In this document: in pieces, positions 8,861 through 17,859 of the stretch
Layout of the letters: each line of letters begins with the position of its first letter
Position numbering within the stretch: the stretch's first letter is position 1
Source of the DNA: GCA-2732755 sp965228265
GTDB taxonomy: Bacteria > Planctomycetota > Phycisphaerae > Phycisphaerales > UBA1924
Assembly (NCBI GenBank): GCA_965228265.1
Contig: OZ245804.1
Location: 2,728,001 to 2,792,000 of the forward strand
Direction of reading: 5' to 3'
Length of the DNA stretch: 64,000 nucleotides
Made by a program: the position numbers and the translations under genes
Notes under the pieces: model-generated
What the model saw: only the letters and a program-made list of their open reading frames with translations
Told to the model about the DNA's origin: nothing
Databases searched by the model: none

Positions 8861-9405
8861 CGGGCGATCGTATGCCGTTTCACGCCCGAACCCGAGCCCA
8901 GACCCGACGGAAGCAGCGCCCGCTGGCGGCAGGCAATCGCGATCGCCAAGGCGTCGGCGATGTCGGCGGGCTTGGGCGGCTCGGGCAACCGGAGCAGCCT
9001 GGCGACCGAGGCCTGCATCTGCTCTTTCGTCGCCCGACCCGACCCCGCGATCGAACGCTTCACATCCGCGGGCGGAATCTCCGCGATCTCGCACCCGAAG
9101 CGCCGGGCCACCAGCAGAATCACCCCTCTGGCGTGACCCATCAGGACCGCTGTGAACGGGTGCTCCTTGTGGGAGAACAGCGCCTCGACCGCGACGAGTT
9201 GCGGCTTGTTGCGCTCGAACACCTCGATCAGATCCCGCTCAAGCTCGACGAGCCTGGGCGCGATCTCGGGTGTCGGCCCGGAGCCCCGCACAAGACGGAT
9301 CACCCCCGCGTCGACCATGACTGGCGCAGCCGCGATCTGCTCCGGGCCCTCGACGCACCCGAAACCCGTCAGGCGGAGACCGGGATCGATCCCGAGCACC
9401 CTCAT
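8857..9405 (-). CDS. ruvC: Holliday junction endonuclease RuvC
   Basis: Resolves Holliday junctions during recombinational repair, normally working with RuvAB. It has 182 residues, normal size. It starts MRVLGIDPGLRLTGFGCVE with the first catalytic Asp in GIDPG. The acidic residue in VAVEALFSHK and the C-terminal DIADALAIAIA acidic pair complete the RNase H-like active site, with PPADVKRSIAGSGRATKEQM between. It overlaps the upstream ribE stop by four bases and the downstream regulator start by four bases, so it is translationally coupled. ruvA and ruvB are not in the window. Confidence 0.94.
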   Translation of the reverse strand: MRVLGIDPGLRLTGFGCVEGPEQIAAAPVMVDAGVIRLVRGSGPTPEIAPRLVELERDLIEVFERNKPQLVAVEALFSHKEHPFTAVLMGHARGVILLVARRFGCEIAEIPPADVKRSIAGSGRATKEQMQASVARLLRLPEPPKPADIADALAIAIACRQRALLPSGLGSGSGVKRHTIAR

Positions 9406-10037
9406 GCGCCGGCGCCCTGCGCATAGTGCCTGAGATAGTGCACGACCGTCCGGGCCATGATGTCGGTCTCGATGTTGCACTGCTCCCCCACCTTCGCGTG
9501 TCCGATGGTGGTCTCCCCGAGCGTCGTGGGGATGAGCGCGACCTGGAACGTGCCCTGATCGGGGTCCACGTGGGCGATGGTCAGGCTGATGCCGTCGATC
9601 GTGATGGAGCCCTTGGGCGTGATGCAGGGCATCAGACTCGCCGGCGGCTTCAGTGTCACGACCCATGCCGGATCGGTCTCGACGCTCTCGATCGTGGCAA
9701 GCCCCTCGACGTGGCCCTGGACGACGTGGCCGCCAAGAAGCGTGTTGGGTGTGCAGCTCGGCTCGATGTTGACCCGGCTGCCCTTGATGAGCGATCCGAG
9801 CTTGGTCCGGCTGAGCGATTCGGGGATGACGTCGAAAGCCATTTCCATGGCGTCGCCCTGCACCTCGGCGGGCTCGGCCAGGGTGAGGCAGCAGCCGGAA
9901 ACGCAGATCGAGTCGCCCGGCGAGGGGCGGTGATCCCAGCCTGTCGTCTTGACCCGAAACCGAACACCCGATCCATCCGGCTCGCGGGGCACGATCTCGA
10001 TGACCTCTGCAGTGGTCTGAATCAGTCCTGTGAACAT
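9402..10037 (-). CDS. ribE: Riboflavin synthase alpha chain
   Basis: Dismutates 6,7-dimethyl-8-ribityllumazine to riboflavin. The 211 residues contain two lumazine-binding repeats. The first starts MFTGLIQTTAEV and holds GDSICVSGCCLTL. The second starts near NTLLGGHVVQGHVEG and holds KGSITIDGISLTI. The start is the conserved MFTG; the open frame extends 80 codons upstream but the extension is not protein-like. It is first gene of an overlapping trio with ruvC and the NtrC-type regulator. It shares a 157-bp divergent upstream region with the PQQ-repeat lipoprotein. No FMN riboswitch was recognised in that gap. Confidence 0.94.
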   Translation of the reverse strand: MFTGLIQTTAEVIEIVPREPDGSGVRFRVKTTGWDHRPSPGDSICVSGCCLTLAEPAEVQGDAMEMAFDVIPESLSRTKLGSLIKGSRVNIEPSCTPNTLLGGHVVQGHVEGLATIESVETDPAWVVTLKPPASLMPCITPKGSITIDGISLTIAHVDPDQGTFQVALIPTTLGETTIGHAKVGEQCNIETDIMARTVVHYLRHYAQGAGA

Positions 10038-10194
10038 CGCCGCGGCACTCCTTCGCCCCCACCCCCGGCTTGACCAATGGGCGGCCCGGCTCGATACTCC
10101 ATCACGGCCCCGATGCCGACCCCGGATCAGCCTACGCCGAGCGGCCCCGCTGCGCCGGCCCGAGACGCCCACAAACGCCCAAGAGGTGCCCTGA

Positions 10195-11322
10195 ATGCGT
10201 TCATACCGATCCCTCGCTCTCCCGGCTGTCGCCTTGGGAACCCTCCTTGCCCTCATGCCAAGCCTCGGCGGCTGCGCCAAGCAGACGATCCTGACCGCCG
10301 ACGAGCGATCCGCAAGGCTCCCGATCGTTCACAGCGACTGGCGCAAGATGGGTTACCGATGGGACTGGAACGCTTTCCCCGTCATGCTCGAGGGCGAGAG
10401 CCCCCTCCGCAGCGAACCCCACGGCGAGCTCGTCGTCTTCCAGGAAACCGGGGGCACCATCAGCGGCATCGACGACCGCGTCGGCGAGACCATCTGGTCT
10501 AACAAGCCCGCGGGTGATCTCACCAAGTTCACAGGCATGGACCGCCGGGACGAGTTCGTCTTCGTCACCAGCGAGTCCGAACTCTTCGCACTCGACTCGA
10601 CCACGGGCGAGCTCGTCAACCGCCAGCGCTTCGAGAAGCTCCTGGCGACCGACTTCGTGATGTTCGGCGATCAGGTCGTCGTCGGCACCGCGGGCGGCGA
10701 AGTCATGGGCCACTACCTCCCCGCGGGCATCCGCATCTGGGGTCACGACATGCCGGGCACGTTCGACGAGGACCTCGTCTCGATCGGGAGCGTCGTCGGC
10801 GGCGTGACCTCGACGGGCCGCGTGATCTGCGTCGACCCCGTCACCCAGCGCCAGACCGGGCTCAACTCGATCTTCGAGGGCCCGGGCGCGGCGATCGCTG
10901 CCAGCGACGACCTCATGTTCGTCCCCAGCCTCGACCAGTCGCTCTACGCCTTCCGCGGCGAGGACGCACGCGTCGCCTGGCGCCACCTGACTCCGAGCCC
11001 GATCACCGAGGCCCCCGTCTATCACGAGGGCGTGCTGTACTGCTCGCTCGCCGACACGGGCCTCACCGCGTTCGACGCGCAGTCGGGCACGGTGCTCTGG
11101 GTTTCCGAGGGTCAGTTCGGTGAAGTCATCGGTATTCGCAACGGTCGCCTGATGGTGTTCGATGGTGTCTCGCTCGTGGCCGTCGAGCCGCAGCGTGGCG
11201 TCGTGCTCGACAAGATCAGCTTGTCCAACGTATACGACATCACGACCAGCCCGTTCGTTGACGGCCCGATCTACCTGACCAGCCGCGAGGGCGTGGTCGC
11301 CAAGTTCGTGCCGGTCAACTGA
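10195..11322 (+). CDS. PQQ-binding-like beta-propeller lipoprotein (BamB-like)
   Basis: A lipoprotein of 375 residues. The signal MRSYRSLALPAVALGTLLAL is followed by a lipobox LGGC. The rest is a beta-propeller with recurring blades of the PQQ/BamB type, for example GGTISGIDDRVGETIWSNK, LFALDSTTGELVNRQRF and LTAFDAQSGTVLWVSEG. BamB scaffolds outer-membrane protein insertion, but many planctomycete proteins with this fold have other or unknown roles, so I do not assign bamB. The stop overlaps the purH leader: purH begins one base after its stop, so the two are probably co-transcribed and translationally coupled. Confidence 0.82.
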   Translation: MRSYRSLALPAVALGTLLALMPSLGGCAKQTILTADERSARLPIVHSDWRKMGYRWDWNAFPVMLEGESPLRSEPHGELVVFQETGGTISGIDDRVGETIWSNKPAGDLTKFTGMDRRDEFVFVTSESELFALDSTTGELVNRQRFEKLLATDFVMFGDQVVVGTAGGEVMGHYLPAGIRIWGHDMPGTFDEDLVSIGSVVGGVTSTGRVICVDPVTQRQTGLNSIFEGPGAAIAASDDLMFVPSLDQSLYAFRGEDARVAWRHLTPSPITEAPVYHEGVLYCSLADTGLTAFDAQSGTVLWVSEGQFGEVIGIRNGRLMVFDGVSLVAVEPQRGVVLDKISLSNVYDITTSPFVDGPIYLTSREGVVAKFVPVN

Positions 11323-11323
11323 G

Positions 11324-12916
11324 ATGACAACACCAGCCAAGCCTCTCGCACTGATCTCCGTCAGCGACAAGTCGGGCGTCGCCGAGTTCGCTCGCGCGGT
11401 CGCCGAACGCGGGTACGAGATCATCTCGACCGGCGGCACCGCGCGCACGCTGGGCGTGGCGGGCATCGCCGTCACACCCGTCGAGAGCATCACGGGATTC
11501 CCGGAGATGCTCTCGGGACGCGTCAAGACGCTCCACCCGCTCATCCACGGCGGGCTGCTCGGTGTGCGAGATGACAGCGAGCACGCGGCGCAGATGGCCC
11601 AGCACAACATCCGCCCGATCGACCTCATCGTCATCGATCTCTACCCGTTCGAGGCAACGATCGCACGCGAGGGCGTGACTCGCGAGGAAGCGATCGAGCA
11701 GATCGACATCGGCGGCCCCGCGATGATCCGCTCGGCGGCCAAGAACCACGCCTCCGTTGCTGTCATCACCGATCCGGGCGACTACGACCGCGTCCTCGAA
11801 GACATGGACGCCTCGGGCCGGACCTCGATCGAGCTGCGCAAGAAGCTGGCCACCAAGGCCTTTCAGCGGACCGCCTCGTACGACGCCACGATCGCGTCGT
11901 ATCTGGCCGAGGACGAGGAGCCCATGCCCCGCTCGATCACGCTCGCGCTCAAGCGAGACCGCTCGCTGCGTTACGGCGAGAACCCGCACCAGCAGGCCGC
12001 GGTCTATCGCACGGGCGCCGATGAGGGCGGCGTGCTCGACGCGACGCAGCTGCTCGGGAAGGAACTGAGCTTCAACAATCTCGCCGACGCGGCGGCCGCA
12101 TGGGCGCTGACCTGCACACTCGCCGAGCTCGAGCCGCGCAAAGTTGCATCGGTCGTGGTCAAGCACGCCAACCCCTGCGGAGCCGCGGTCGCGGACTCGG
12201 TCTTCACCGCGGTCGACGGCGCGATGGCGGGCGACCCAGTCGCGGCCTTCGGCGGGATCATGGGCGTCAGCGCGGAGATCGACGAGAAAGCCGCACACCG
12301 GCTCTGCGAAGAGGGCGTGTTCCTCGAAGTACTCGCCGCGCCCGGCTTCACGAAGACCGCGCTCGAGATCCTGTCGAGCCGCTGGAAGAACCTGCGCCTG
12401 CTGGCGACCAAGCCCGTCAAGCAGCCGACGCGGCTCATCCGGCTTCTGCCGGGCGGCGCACTCGTGCAGACGCCCGATGCGCTCTCACCCGATGCCAACG
12501 CATGGCAACTGGCCGCGGGCGAAGAACCGGGCACCGAGCACCGGCGCGTCGCGCACGTCGTCGAGGCGATCGGGCAGGCGCTGTCGTCCAACGCGATCGC
12601 GCTGGGCGGGCTCGACCCGGACCGACCGGGCTGCGTGCGTCTCTTCGGCGCGGGCGCGGGGCAGATGGATCGGCTCACCTCGTGCCGCCTCGCCTGCGAG
12701 AAGGCGGGCGAACTGGCGCGAGGATCGATCGCCGCCAGCGACGCGTTCTTTCCCTTCGACGACGGCCCCAGAATCCTCGCCGACGCGGGCGTGAAGGTGA
12801 TCGTCCACCCGGGCGGCTCCAAGCGCGACGAGGACACGTTCAAGCTCTGCAACGAGCGAGGGATCGCGTGTCTCCTGACCGGGCTGCGCCATTTCAGGCA
12901 CGAACCGCTGCGCTAG
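11324..12916 (+). CDS. purH: Bifunctional AICAR transformylase/IMP cyclohydrolase
   Basis: Catalyses the last two steps of IMP synthesis. It has 530 residues, the normal length. The N-terminal MGS-like cyclohydrolase domain has ISVSDKSGVAEFARAVAERG and STGGTARTL. The C-terminal transformylase has SLRYGENPHQQAAVYR and the catalytic-region KHANPCGAAVADS. DAFFPFDDGP and VKVIVHPGGSKRDED near the end are conserved. It starts one base after the stop of the propeller lipoprotein. Together with purL at 2584 this puts two purine genes in the window, though not in one operon. Confidence 0.96.
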   Translation: MTTPAKPLALISVSDKSGVAEFARAVAERGYEIISTGGTARTLGVAGIAVTPVESITGFPEMLSGRVKTLHPLIHGGLLGVRDDSEHAAQMAQHNIRPIDLIVIDLYPFEATIAREGVTREEAIEQIDIGGPAMIRSAAKNHASVAVITDPGDYDRVLEDMDASGRTSIELRKKLATKAFQRTASYDATIASYLAEDEEPMPRSITLALKRDRSLRYGENPHQQAAVYRTGADEGGVLDATQLLGKELSFNNLADAAAAWALTCTLAELEPRKVASVVVKHANPCGAAVADSVFTAVDGAMAGDPVAAFGGIMGVSAEIDEKAAHRLCEEGVFLEVLAAPGFTKTALEILSSRWKNLRLLATKPVKQPTRLIRLLPGGALVQTPDALSPDANAWQLAAGEEPGTEHRRVAHVVEAIGQALSSNAIALGGLDPDRPGCVRLFGAGAGQMDRLTSCRLACEKAGELARGSIAASDAFFPFDDGPRILADAGVKVIVHPGGSKRDEDTFKLCNERGIACLLTGLRHFRHEPLR

Positions 12917-13008
12917 TCGTACTCGCTTCAGGACAAGCCGCTCATCGGCAGCGTTTGCAACTCCTGTCTGAACCAGAACTTGACAAACCGCCTCCAAATG
13001 CCACGCGT

Positions 13009-13036
13009 TGATCAGGCGACCAAAATCCGATAGGAT
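13009..13036 (+). promoter_or_regulatory. Possible sigma-70 promoter of HNH nuclease gene
   Basis: TTGATC (13009-13014) and TAGGAT (13031-13036) are 16 bases apart, in the 176-bp gap after purH. They lie 57 bp before the ATG of the HNH gene, whose own ribosome site is AAGGA. Fair match only. Confidence 0.3.
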
Positions 13037-13092
13037 ACATGCGAACACCGAACAGGCAGACGGCAGAGCCGTGGGCCGGAAGGTAAGGACGC

Positions 13093-13827
13093 ATGGCCGG
13101 GCACGGCAAGAAGCCCAAGCACCCCAAACCCAACGGGGACTCGCTCTCCGAAGGTGTCGGTGCCGACGCGGAAATGCTCGGCGTCGATCCGAGCGGCGGG
13201 GTGACCTCCGGCCTCGGGCTCGACGCGAAGGTCCTCGTCCTCAACAAACTCTACATGGCGATCCGTGTCATCCCCGCGCGCCGGGCCTTCAGCCTGCTCG
13301 CCTGCGACCTGGCCGAGGTCATTCATATCGACGACGGCGCCTACCTCAACTACGACTTCGAGTCGTGGACCGAGGTCAGCCAGGCCGCGGCCCAGCACGA
13401 CCGCGAGCACCACGACTGGGTGCGCACCGTCCGCTACGACATCGCCGTGCCCCGGATCATCCGGCTGCTCGGCTACGACCGCCTGCCCGCGCAGTGCGTC
13501 AAGCTCAACCGGCGCAACCTCTTCGCACGCGACCGCAACCACTGCCAGTACTGCGGCTCACACTTCCCGACGAGCGAACTCTCCATCGACCACGTCATCC
13601 CCAAGAGCCAGGGAGGCCGGGACACGTGGGAGAACCTCGTCTGCGCGTGCATCCGGTGCAACGCCAAGAAGGGCGGACGCACGCCGAAGCAGGCGCACAT
13701 GAAGCTCATCACCGTGCCCAAGCAGCCACGGCGGAACCCGCTCATCTCGATGCGGATGGGGCACGAGCGGTACTCGTCGTGGAAGCAGTTCCTCGACAAC
13801 GCGTACTGGTCGGTGGAGTTGCGCTAA
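13093..13827 (+). CDS. HNH endonuclease family protein
   Basis: A 244-residue protein with a zinc-bound HNH nuclease fold in its C-terminal third. CQYCGSHFPTSELSIDHVIP supplies the first Cys pair and the DH of the motif. The stretch continues through SQGGRDTWENLVCACIRCNA, with the Asn and second Cys pair. The N-terminal 140 residues (VLVLNKLYMAIRVIPARRAF onward) are the domain that usually precedes HNH in this widespread bacterial family, which is not linked to introns or restriction. The first 40 residues are low-complexity and charged. The substrate is not known. It is flanked by purH and a convergent pterin dehydratase gene. Confidence 0.87.
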   Translation: MAGHGKKPKHPKPNGDSLSEGVGADAEMLGVDPSGGVTSGLGLDAKVLVLNKLYMAIRVIPARRAFSLLACDLAEVIHIDDGAYLNYDFESWTEVSQAAAQHDREHHDWVRTVRYDIAVPRIIRLLGYDRLPAQCVKLNRRNLFARDRNHCQYCGSHFPTSELSIDHVIPKSQGGRDTWENLVCACIRCNAKKGGRTPKQAHMKLITVPKQPRRNPLISMRMGHERYSSWKQFLDNAYWSVELR

Positions 13828-13846
13828 GCCATTCGATCGGGTGGCA

Positions 13847-14131
13847 TCACACCTTGGCGAGCTTTTCCGATTCGTCGGCGAGGTCGAAGTCTTTCTGCGT
13901 GATGCCGCCGGCGTCGTGCGTGGAAACGGTCAGCGTGACCTTGTTGTAGCGGATCAGGACATCGGGGTGATGCTGGACGCGCTCGGCGTACTCGGCGATG
14001 CGGTTGACGAACGCCATCGAGGCGCGGAAGTCGTCGAACGTGTAGGTGCGGGTGATCTCGCCGTTGACCGCAGACCATTCTGGCGTCTTGGCGATAGCTT
14101 GCTCGATCTCGGATTCGCTGAGCTTGTCCAT
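13847..14131 (-). CDS. phhB: Pterin-4a-carbinolamine dehydratase
   Basis: Dehydrates 4a-hydroxytetrahydropterin to recycle the cofactor of aromatic amino-acid hydroxylases. It has 94 residues, the family's usual size. The active-site signature is QHHPDVLIRYNKVTLTVSTH, with the His pair and Pro of the family motif; THDAGGITQKDFDLA follows. I chose the ATG at 14131, which has AGGAG six bases upstream; a GTG five codons earlier is in frame. No aromatic hydroxylase gene is in the window. Its 3' end faces the HNH gene, and its start is divergent from gluQ, 61 bp away. Confidence 0.92.
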   Translation of the reverse strand: MDKLSESEIEQAIAKTPEWSAVNGEITRTYTFDDFRASMAFVNRIAEYAERVQHHPDVLIRYNKVTLTVSTHDAGGITQKDFDLADESEKLAKV

Positions 14132-14192
14132 GCACGACTCCTGCACATCTCCGCCCGAGATCGGGCTTGAAGATCAGTGTAGTCTTTCGGCG

Positions 14193-15176
14193 ATGCAGCG
14201 TCCGGCAAACAAAGCGAACGAGTCTGAAACACCCGTTCCGACGACGAGGCTCGCCCCATCCCCCACCGGGGCCCTGCATCTTGGCAACGCCCGCACCTTT
14301 CTGGTCAATTGGGCGCTGGCGCGCCAGAACGGCTGGAAAGTTGTATTGCGGATCGAGGACCTGGACACCCCCCGCGTCAAACCGGGCGTGATCGAGCAGA
14401 CGATCCGGACGCTGCGCTGGCTCGGGATGGACTGGGACGAACAGGCCCCGCTGCAATCGGCGGATCTGACGCCCTACCGCGAGGCGATGTCGAAACTGGC
14501 CCGCGCAGGTCGAGTGTTCCCCTGCTCGCTCTCGCGCACCGAGATCGCCGAGGCAGCCGGTGCCCCGCACGACGGCTCGGGCGAATCACGCTTCGACGCG
14601 AGCCTGCGCCCCTCAGATTTCCCGCGTTCGTTCGACGATGAGGGAACCAACTGGCGGCTGGTTGTGCCAGCCGGTGACATCACGTTCACCGACGGCTTCC
14701 TCGGCCCGCAGTCGGTCAGCCCCGCCAAGAGTGTGGGCGACTTCGTCGTCTGGACACAGCGAAGCCAGCCCTCGTACCAGCTCGCAGTCACGATCGACGA
14801 CCACCGCCAGGGCGTCACGCACGTCGTGCGCGGGAGCGATCTGGTCGATTCCGCCGCGAGGCAGACGCTCATCCGCCGGGCGCTTGGGATCGAACGCGAC
14901 CCGGCCTACATCCACCTCCCGCTCGTGCGGGGCGAGGACGGTCGGAGACTGGCCAAGCGTCACGGCGACACGCGGATCGATCACTACCGCGAGCGCGGCG
15001 TGCCCCCAGAACGCCTCATCGCGCTCATCGCACGCTGGTGCGGGCTCCCCGGTCGGCACGAACAACTCTCCGCCTCCGATTTCGCCTCGGGGCTTTCGCT
15101 CGATACGATGTCCCGCGAAGACGTCACCTTTACCCCGGAGGACGACCGATGGCTCTTGGACGCCGCGTCCCGCTGA
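14193..15176 (+). CDS. gluQ: Glutamyl-queuosine tRNA(Asp) synthetase
   Basis: A truncated glutamyl-tRNA synthetase homologue (327 residues, no anticodon-binding domain) that attaches glutamate to queuosine in tRNA-Asp. RLAPSPTGALHLGNARTFLV is the HIGH-like region, and GRRLAKRHGDT replaces KMSKS. The zinc-binding Cys cluster of E. coli GluQ appears lost: in the equivalent stretch only the Cys of VFPCSLSRTEI is seen, and about 20 extra residues follow. The start is an ATG that leaves LAPSPTGALHLG near residue 20. Its 3' end overlaps the DUF192 lipoprotein start by 28 bp. queF at 34148 supplies an earlier step of the same queuosine pathway. Confidence 0.9.
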   Translation: MQRPANKANESETPVPTTRLAPSPTGALHLGNARTFLVNWALARQNGWKVVLRIEDLDTPRVKPGVIEQTIRTLRWLGMDWDEQAPLQSADLTPYREAMSKLARAGRVFPCSLSRTEIAEAAGAPHDGSGESRFDASLRPSDFPRSFDDEGTNWRLVVPAGDITFTDGFLGPQSVSPAKSVGDFVVWTQRSQPSYQLAVTIDDHRQGVTHVVRGSDLVDSAARQTLIRRALGIERDPAYIHLPLVRGEDGRRLAKRHGDTRIDHYRERGVPPERLIALIARWCGLPGRHEQLSASDFASGLSLDTMSREDVTFTPEDDRWLLDAASR

Positions 15177-15703
15177 TCATGATTCTTGTCTCGGCCCTCG
15201 TCGCGGCTCTGACGCTGTTCACGCTGCAGAGCTGCTCCGAATCGGGCGGCGCCTCGGCCCCCGACGGGCTCGTCCGCATCGACATCCCGAACGCCGAGGG
15301 CAAGCAGCAGTCGTTCTTCCTCGAACCCGCCCTCGACAACGCGACACGCTTCAAGGGCCTGAGCGAACGCACGCACATCGACGACGACGGCGGGATGATC
15401 TTTGTCTTCACCAACTCGGCCGTCCGCAAGTTCGTGATGCGCGACTGCCCGATCCCGATCGACATCGTCTACGTCGACAACGGCGGCCGCGTCATCGCCG
15501 CCCACGCGATGCTCCCCGAGGAGCCCCAGCGCGAGGATGAGTCCGATAGCGAGTACGAAAACAGACTCAGCCGATACTCGAGCCGGTACGCCTGCGACGT
15601 GGTTATCGAACTTCAGGGCGGCATGATCGAGAAGCTCGGGCTCGAAGAGGGCGAAGTTGTCACGATCCACGGCATCAAGGACCTGAAGGCCCGGGCCAAA
15701 TAA
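15149..15703 (+). CDS. DUF192 family lipoprotein
   Basis: A predicted lipoprotein of 184 residues. The basic start MALGRRVPLIMILVSALVAA leads to a lipobox LQSC. The DUF192 domain follows with ATRFKGLSERTHIDDDGGMI, FVFTNSAVRKFVMRDCPIPI and DIVYVDNGGRVIAAH. This family occurs widely in bacteria as a small envelope protein without a firm function. GGAGG lies eight bases before the ATG at 15149, inside the end of gluQ, which points to translational coupling. A variable insert EDESDSEYENRLSRYSSRYA interrupts the domain before its last strands. Confidence 0.85.
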   Translation: MALGRRVPLIMILVSALVAALTLFTLQSCSESGGASAPDGLVRIDIPNAEGKQQSFFLEPALDNATRFKGLSERTHIDDDGGMIFVFTNSAVRKFVMRDCPIPIDIVYVDNGGRVIAAHAMLPEEPQREDESDSEYENRLSRYSSRYACDVVIELQGGMIEKLGLEEGEVVTIHGIKDLKARAK

Positions 15704-15754
15704 GACGATGCCTTCTCCGGGTGGCGCCACGGATGCGCCTAGCCGGGGGGCTCG

Positions 15755-17017
15755 ATGTCATATCACCGTCTGAAGCTGATCACGACGCCCGAATCACTTG
15801 ACGGGCTCAAGGACCGGATCAAAGCAGTCTCCAAGCTCTGGCCCGAGAAGGACGCCAAGCCGCAGCTTCTCACCCAGCCGATCGACGCCTCCATCCTGGG
15901 CGACACGGGCAACGAGATCGCCATCGACGACGGCTCGGTCCTCGTCATCGGCGTGCCCGATTCGACCCCCGCCCCCGCGGTCTACAAGACGATCGACCTG
16001 CTCCGAGCCGCACGCATCTCTGCGGTCCTGATCCTGCCCGACGGCTCGCCCTGCGAGGGGCTCGCCACGGGCGGCGTGCTGACGACCACCAGCTCGATCG
16101 CCGACGACGTCCTGGCCGCCAAGCTGCACGCGCTCTCGTCGCGACAGGAAACCATCAACGATCTCGCCCGCGATCTCTCGATCAGCATCCGCTCCTCCGG
16201 CGGCGTGCGCGAGCAGATGGAACGCATGAGCCAGGAACTCTCACTGGCGGCCAACATCCAGCGAGAACTCATCCCACGCGAGATGCCAAAGGTCGAGGGA
16301 CACGAATTCGGCGTCCTCTACCGACCCGCCGGCTACGTCAGCGGCGACATCTACAACATCCAGAAAATCGACGACAAACGCGTCGGGTTCTTCATCGCCG
16401 ATGCCATCGGGCACGGCGTCCCAGCCGCACTCCTCACCATGATCATTAGCCAGTCACTCCCCATGCGCGGCGGGGTCAGCGACGGCAGACTCATCTCGCC
16501 CTCTGACGCGCTGGCAAGGCTCAACGACGACCTCTGCGACGTCAGCGACGGCACGCCGCGATTCGCCACCGCGGTCTACGGCATCCTCGACACAGAGACC
16601 GGATTTGTTCAGATCGCCAACGGCGGGCACCCCTCGCCCCTGCGTATCGGCGAGAACGAGAACTACGAAGTCGAGGCCGGCGGCCCGCTCCTGGGCGTCT
16701 TCCACGACGCGCACTTCCCCGAGGAAACGCTCCAGCTCCGCCCGGGCGAAACGCTCCTGATGTACTCCGATGGGTTCGAGCTCGCTTTCCCGGAAAAGGC
16801 CGAGGCCGTCAACACCAAGCAGACCGGAGCCGCGGCGTACATCGACCAGATCCTCTCGATCGCGGGCTGGAAGAACAAGGGCAAGAAGTCCCTCGCCTCG
16901 GCTTTCAAATCGCTCGAACGTAAACTCGACGAGGCCAGCGGATCACTCCACCAGGCCGACGACGTCACAGCTCTTGCGATCTCGCGCTGTCCTGTGGCGA
17001 GCCGCGCTGCGGCCTGA
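15755..17017 (+). CDS. PP2C-type serine/threonine phosphatase (RsbU/SpoIIE family)
   Basis: A regulatory phosphatase of 420 residues. The first 150 residues look like a degenerate receiver (VLVIGVPDSTPAPAVYKTID), with no clear phospho-Asp. A coiled linker leads to the RsbU-type stretch LAANIQRELIPREMPKVEGH. The metal-binding Asp residues are in RPAGYVSGDIYNI and FFIADAIGHGVPAAL. FATAVYGILDTETGFVQIANGGHPSP completes the fold. Such enzymes dephosphorylate STAS antagonists in partner-switching systems, and a STAS gene lies 843 bp past its stop. Its last 53 bp overlap the convergent ABC ATPase gene. The partner assignment is inference. Confidence 0.88.
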   Translation: MSYHRLKLITTPESLDGLKDRIKAVSKLWPEKDAKPQLLTQPIDASILGDTGNEIAIDDGSVLVIGVPDSTPAPAVYKTIDLLRAARISAVLILPDGSPCEGLATGGVLTTTSSIADDVLAAKLHALSSRQETINDLARDLSISIRSSGGVREQMERMSQELSLAANIQRELIPREMPKVEGHEFGVLYRPAGYVSGDIYNIQKIDDKRVGFFIADAIGHGVPAALLTMIISQSLPMRGGVSDGRLISPSDALARLNDDLCDVSDGTPRFATAVYGILDTETGFVQIANGGHPSPLRIGENENYEVEAGGPLLGVFHDAHFPEETLQLRPGETLLMYSDGFELAFPEKAEAVNTKQTGAAAYIDQILSIAGWKNKGKKSLASAFKSLERKLDEASGSLHQADDVTALAISRCPVASRAAA

Positions 17018-17762
17018 CCCGCTCGGGGTTGCGCACGTCCGTCTCGATCAACCCGTCACGCAGACGCACCACACGCTGGCAACGCTCGGCGACCTCGTCG
17101 TCGTGCGTGACCATCACGATCGTCTTCCCGTCGTCGTGCAGCTCGTCGAACAGGTCCAGGATCTGATCCGTCGTCTTGGAATCCAGGTTGCCCGTCGGCT
17201 CGTCGGCCATGATGACCACCGGGTTGCTCACCAGCGCCCTGGCAACCGCCGCCCGCTGCTGCTGACCGCCCGAGAGCTCGCGCGGGCGGTGACCGATGCG
17301 GTCCTTGAGCCCCACCCTCTCCAGCGAGGCGTACGCCCGATCCAGACGATCCTGCTTGGGCACACCCTGGTAGAACAGCGGCACCGCCACGTTCTCCTCT
17401 ATCGTCAGCTGCGGGATCAGGTTGAACGCCTGGAACACGAACCCGATCGTCTGCCCCCGGAATATCGAGAGCTCCTCGTCGTCCATCGTGACGACCTCGC
17501 GGTTCGAGAGCAGAAAGTTGCCGTGCGTCGGGCGGTCCAGGCACCCGAGCACGTTCATCATCGTCGACTTGCCCGAGCCCGAAGGGCCCATGATGGCGAT
17601 CGACTCGCCCTCGGAGATCGTCAGGTCGATCCCGCGCAGGGCCTCGACCATGACGGAGCCGTCCGGCTTGTAGTACACCTTCCGCACGCCGCGAAGCTCG
17701 GCGACGGGCCTCGGGCCCTGTTCCATGGCCGACTGATCTGGCTGTGTGCTGACTGTGGTCAT
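16965..17762 (-). CDS. ABC transporter ATP-binding protein, MacB/LolD type
   Basis: A 265-residue ATPase subunit. Walker A is GPSGSGKST, the Q loop VFQAFNLIPQLTIEENVAVP, the signature LSGGQQQRAAVARAL, and Walker B VVIMADEPTGNLDSKT. The GxLDRPTHG and NLDSKTTDQILDLFDEL features match MacB/LolD ATPases, which drive lipoprotein or macrolide export rather than import. No MacB-type permease lies next to it, so it is an orphan here. I chose the ATG at 17762; the open frame continues upstream with no family similarity. The C-terminus past the ATPase core (NPERVRPQRGSPQDSARSQE) overlaps the 3' end of the phosphatase gene. Confidence 0.9.
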   Translation of the reverse strand: MTTVSTQPDQSAMEQGPRPVAELRGVRKVYYKPDGSVMVEALRGIDLTISEGESIAIMGPSGSGKSTMMNVLGCLDRPTHGNFLLSNREVVTMDDEELSIFRGQTIGFVFQAFNLIPQLTIEENVAVPLFYQGVPKQDRLDRAYASLERVGLKDRIGHRPRELSGGQQQRAAVARALVSNPVVIMADEPTGNLDSKTTDQILDLFDELHDDGKTIVMVTHDDEVAERCQRVVRLRDGLIETDVRNPERVRPQRGSPQDSARSQEL

Positions 17763-17859
17763 CGTGGGGTTGTACCGTGCTAAGCGCCTGCGGGTGCGTG
17801 CTGTTGATGGACTCGCGCCGCGCTTTGGAAGACACCGCCAGCCGCGACGATGACGAAGC

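Noticed and set aside
12980..12985. TTGACA after purH as a -35 element
   Set aside because: The nearest -10-like hexamer, TAGGAT at 13031, is 45 bases away, too far. The closer TTGATC at 13009 pairs better.
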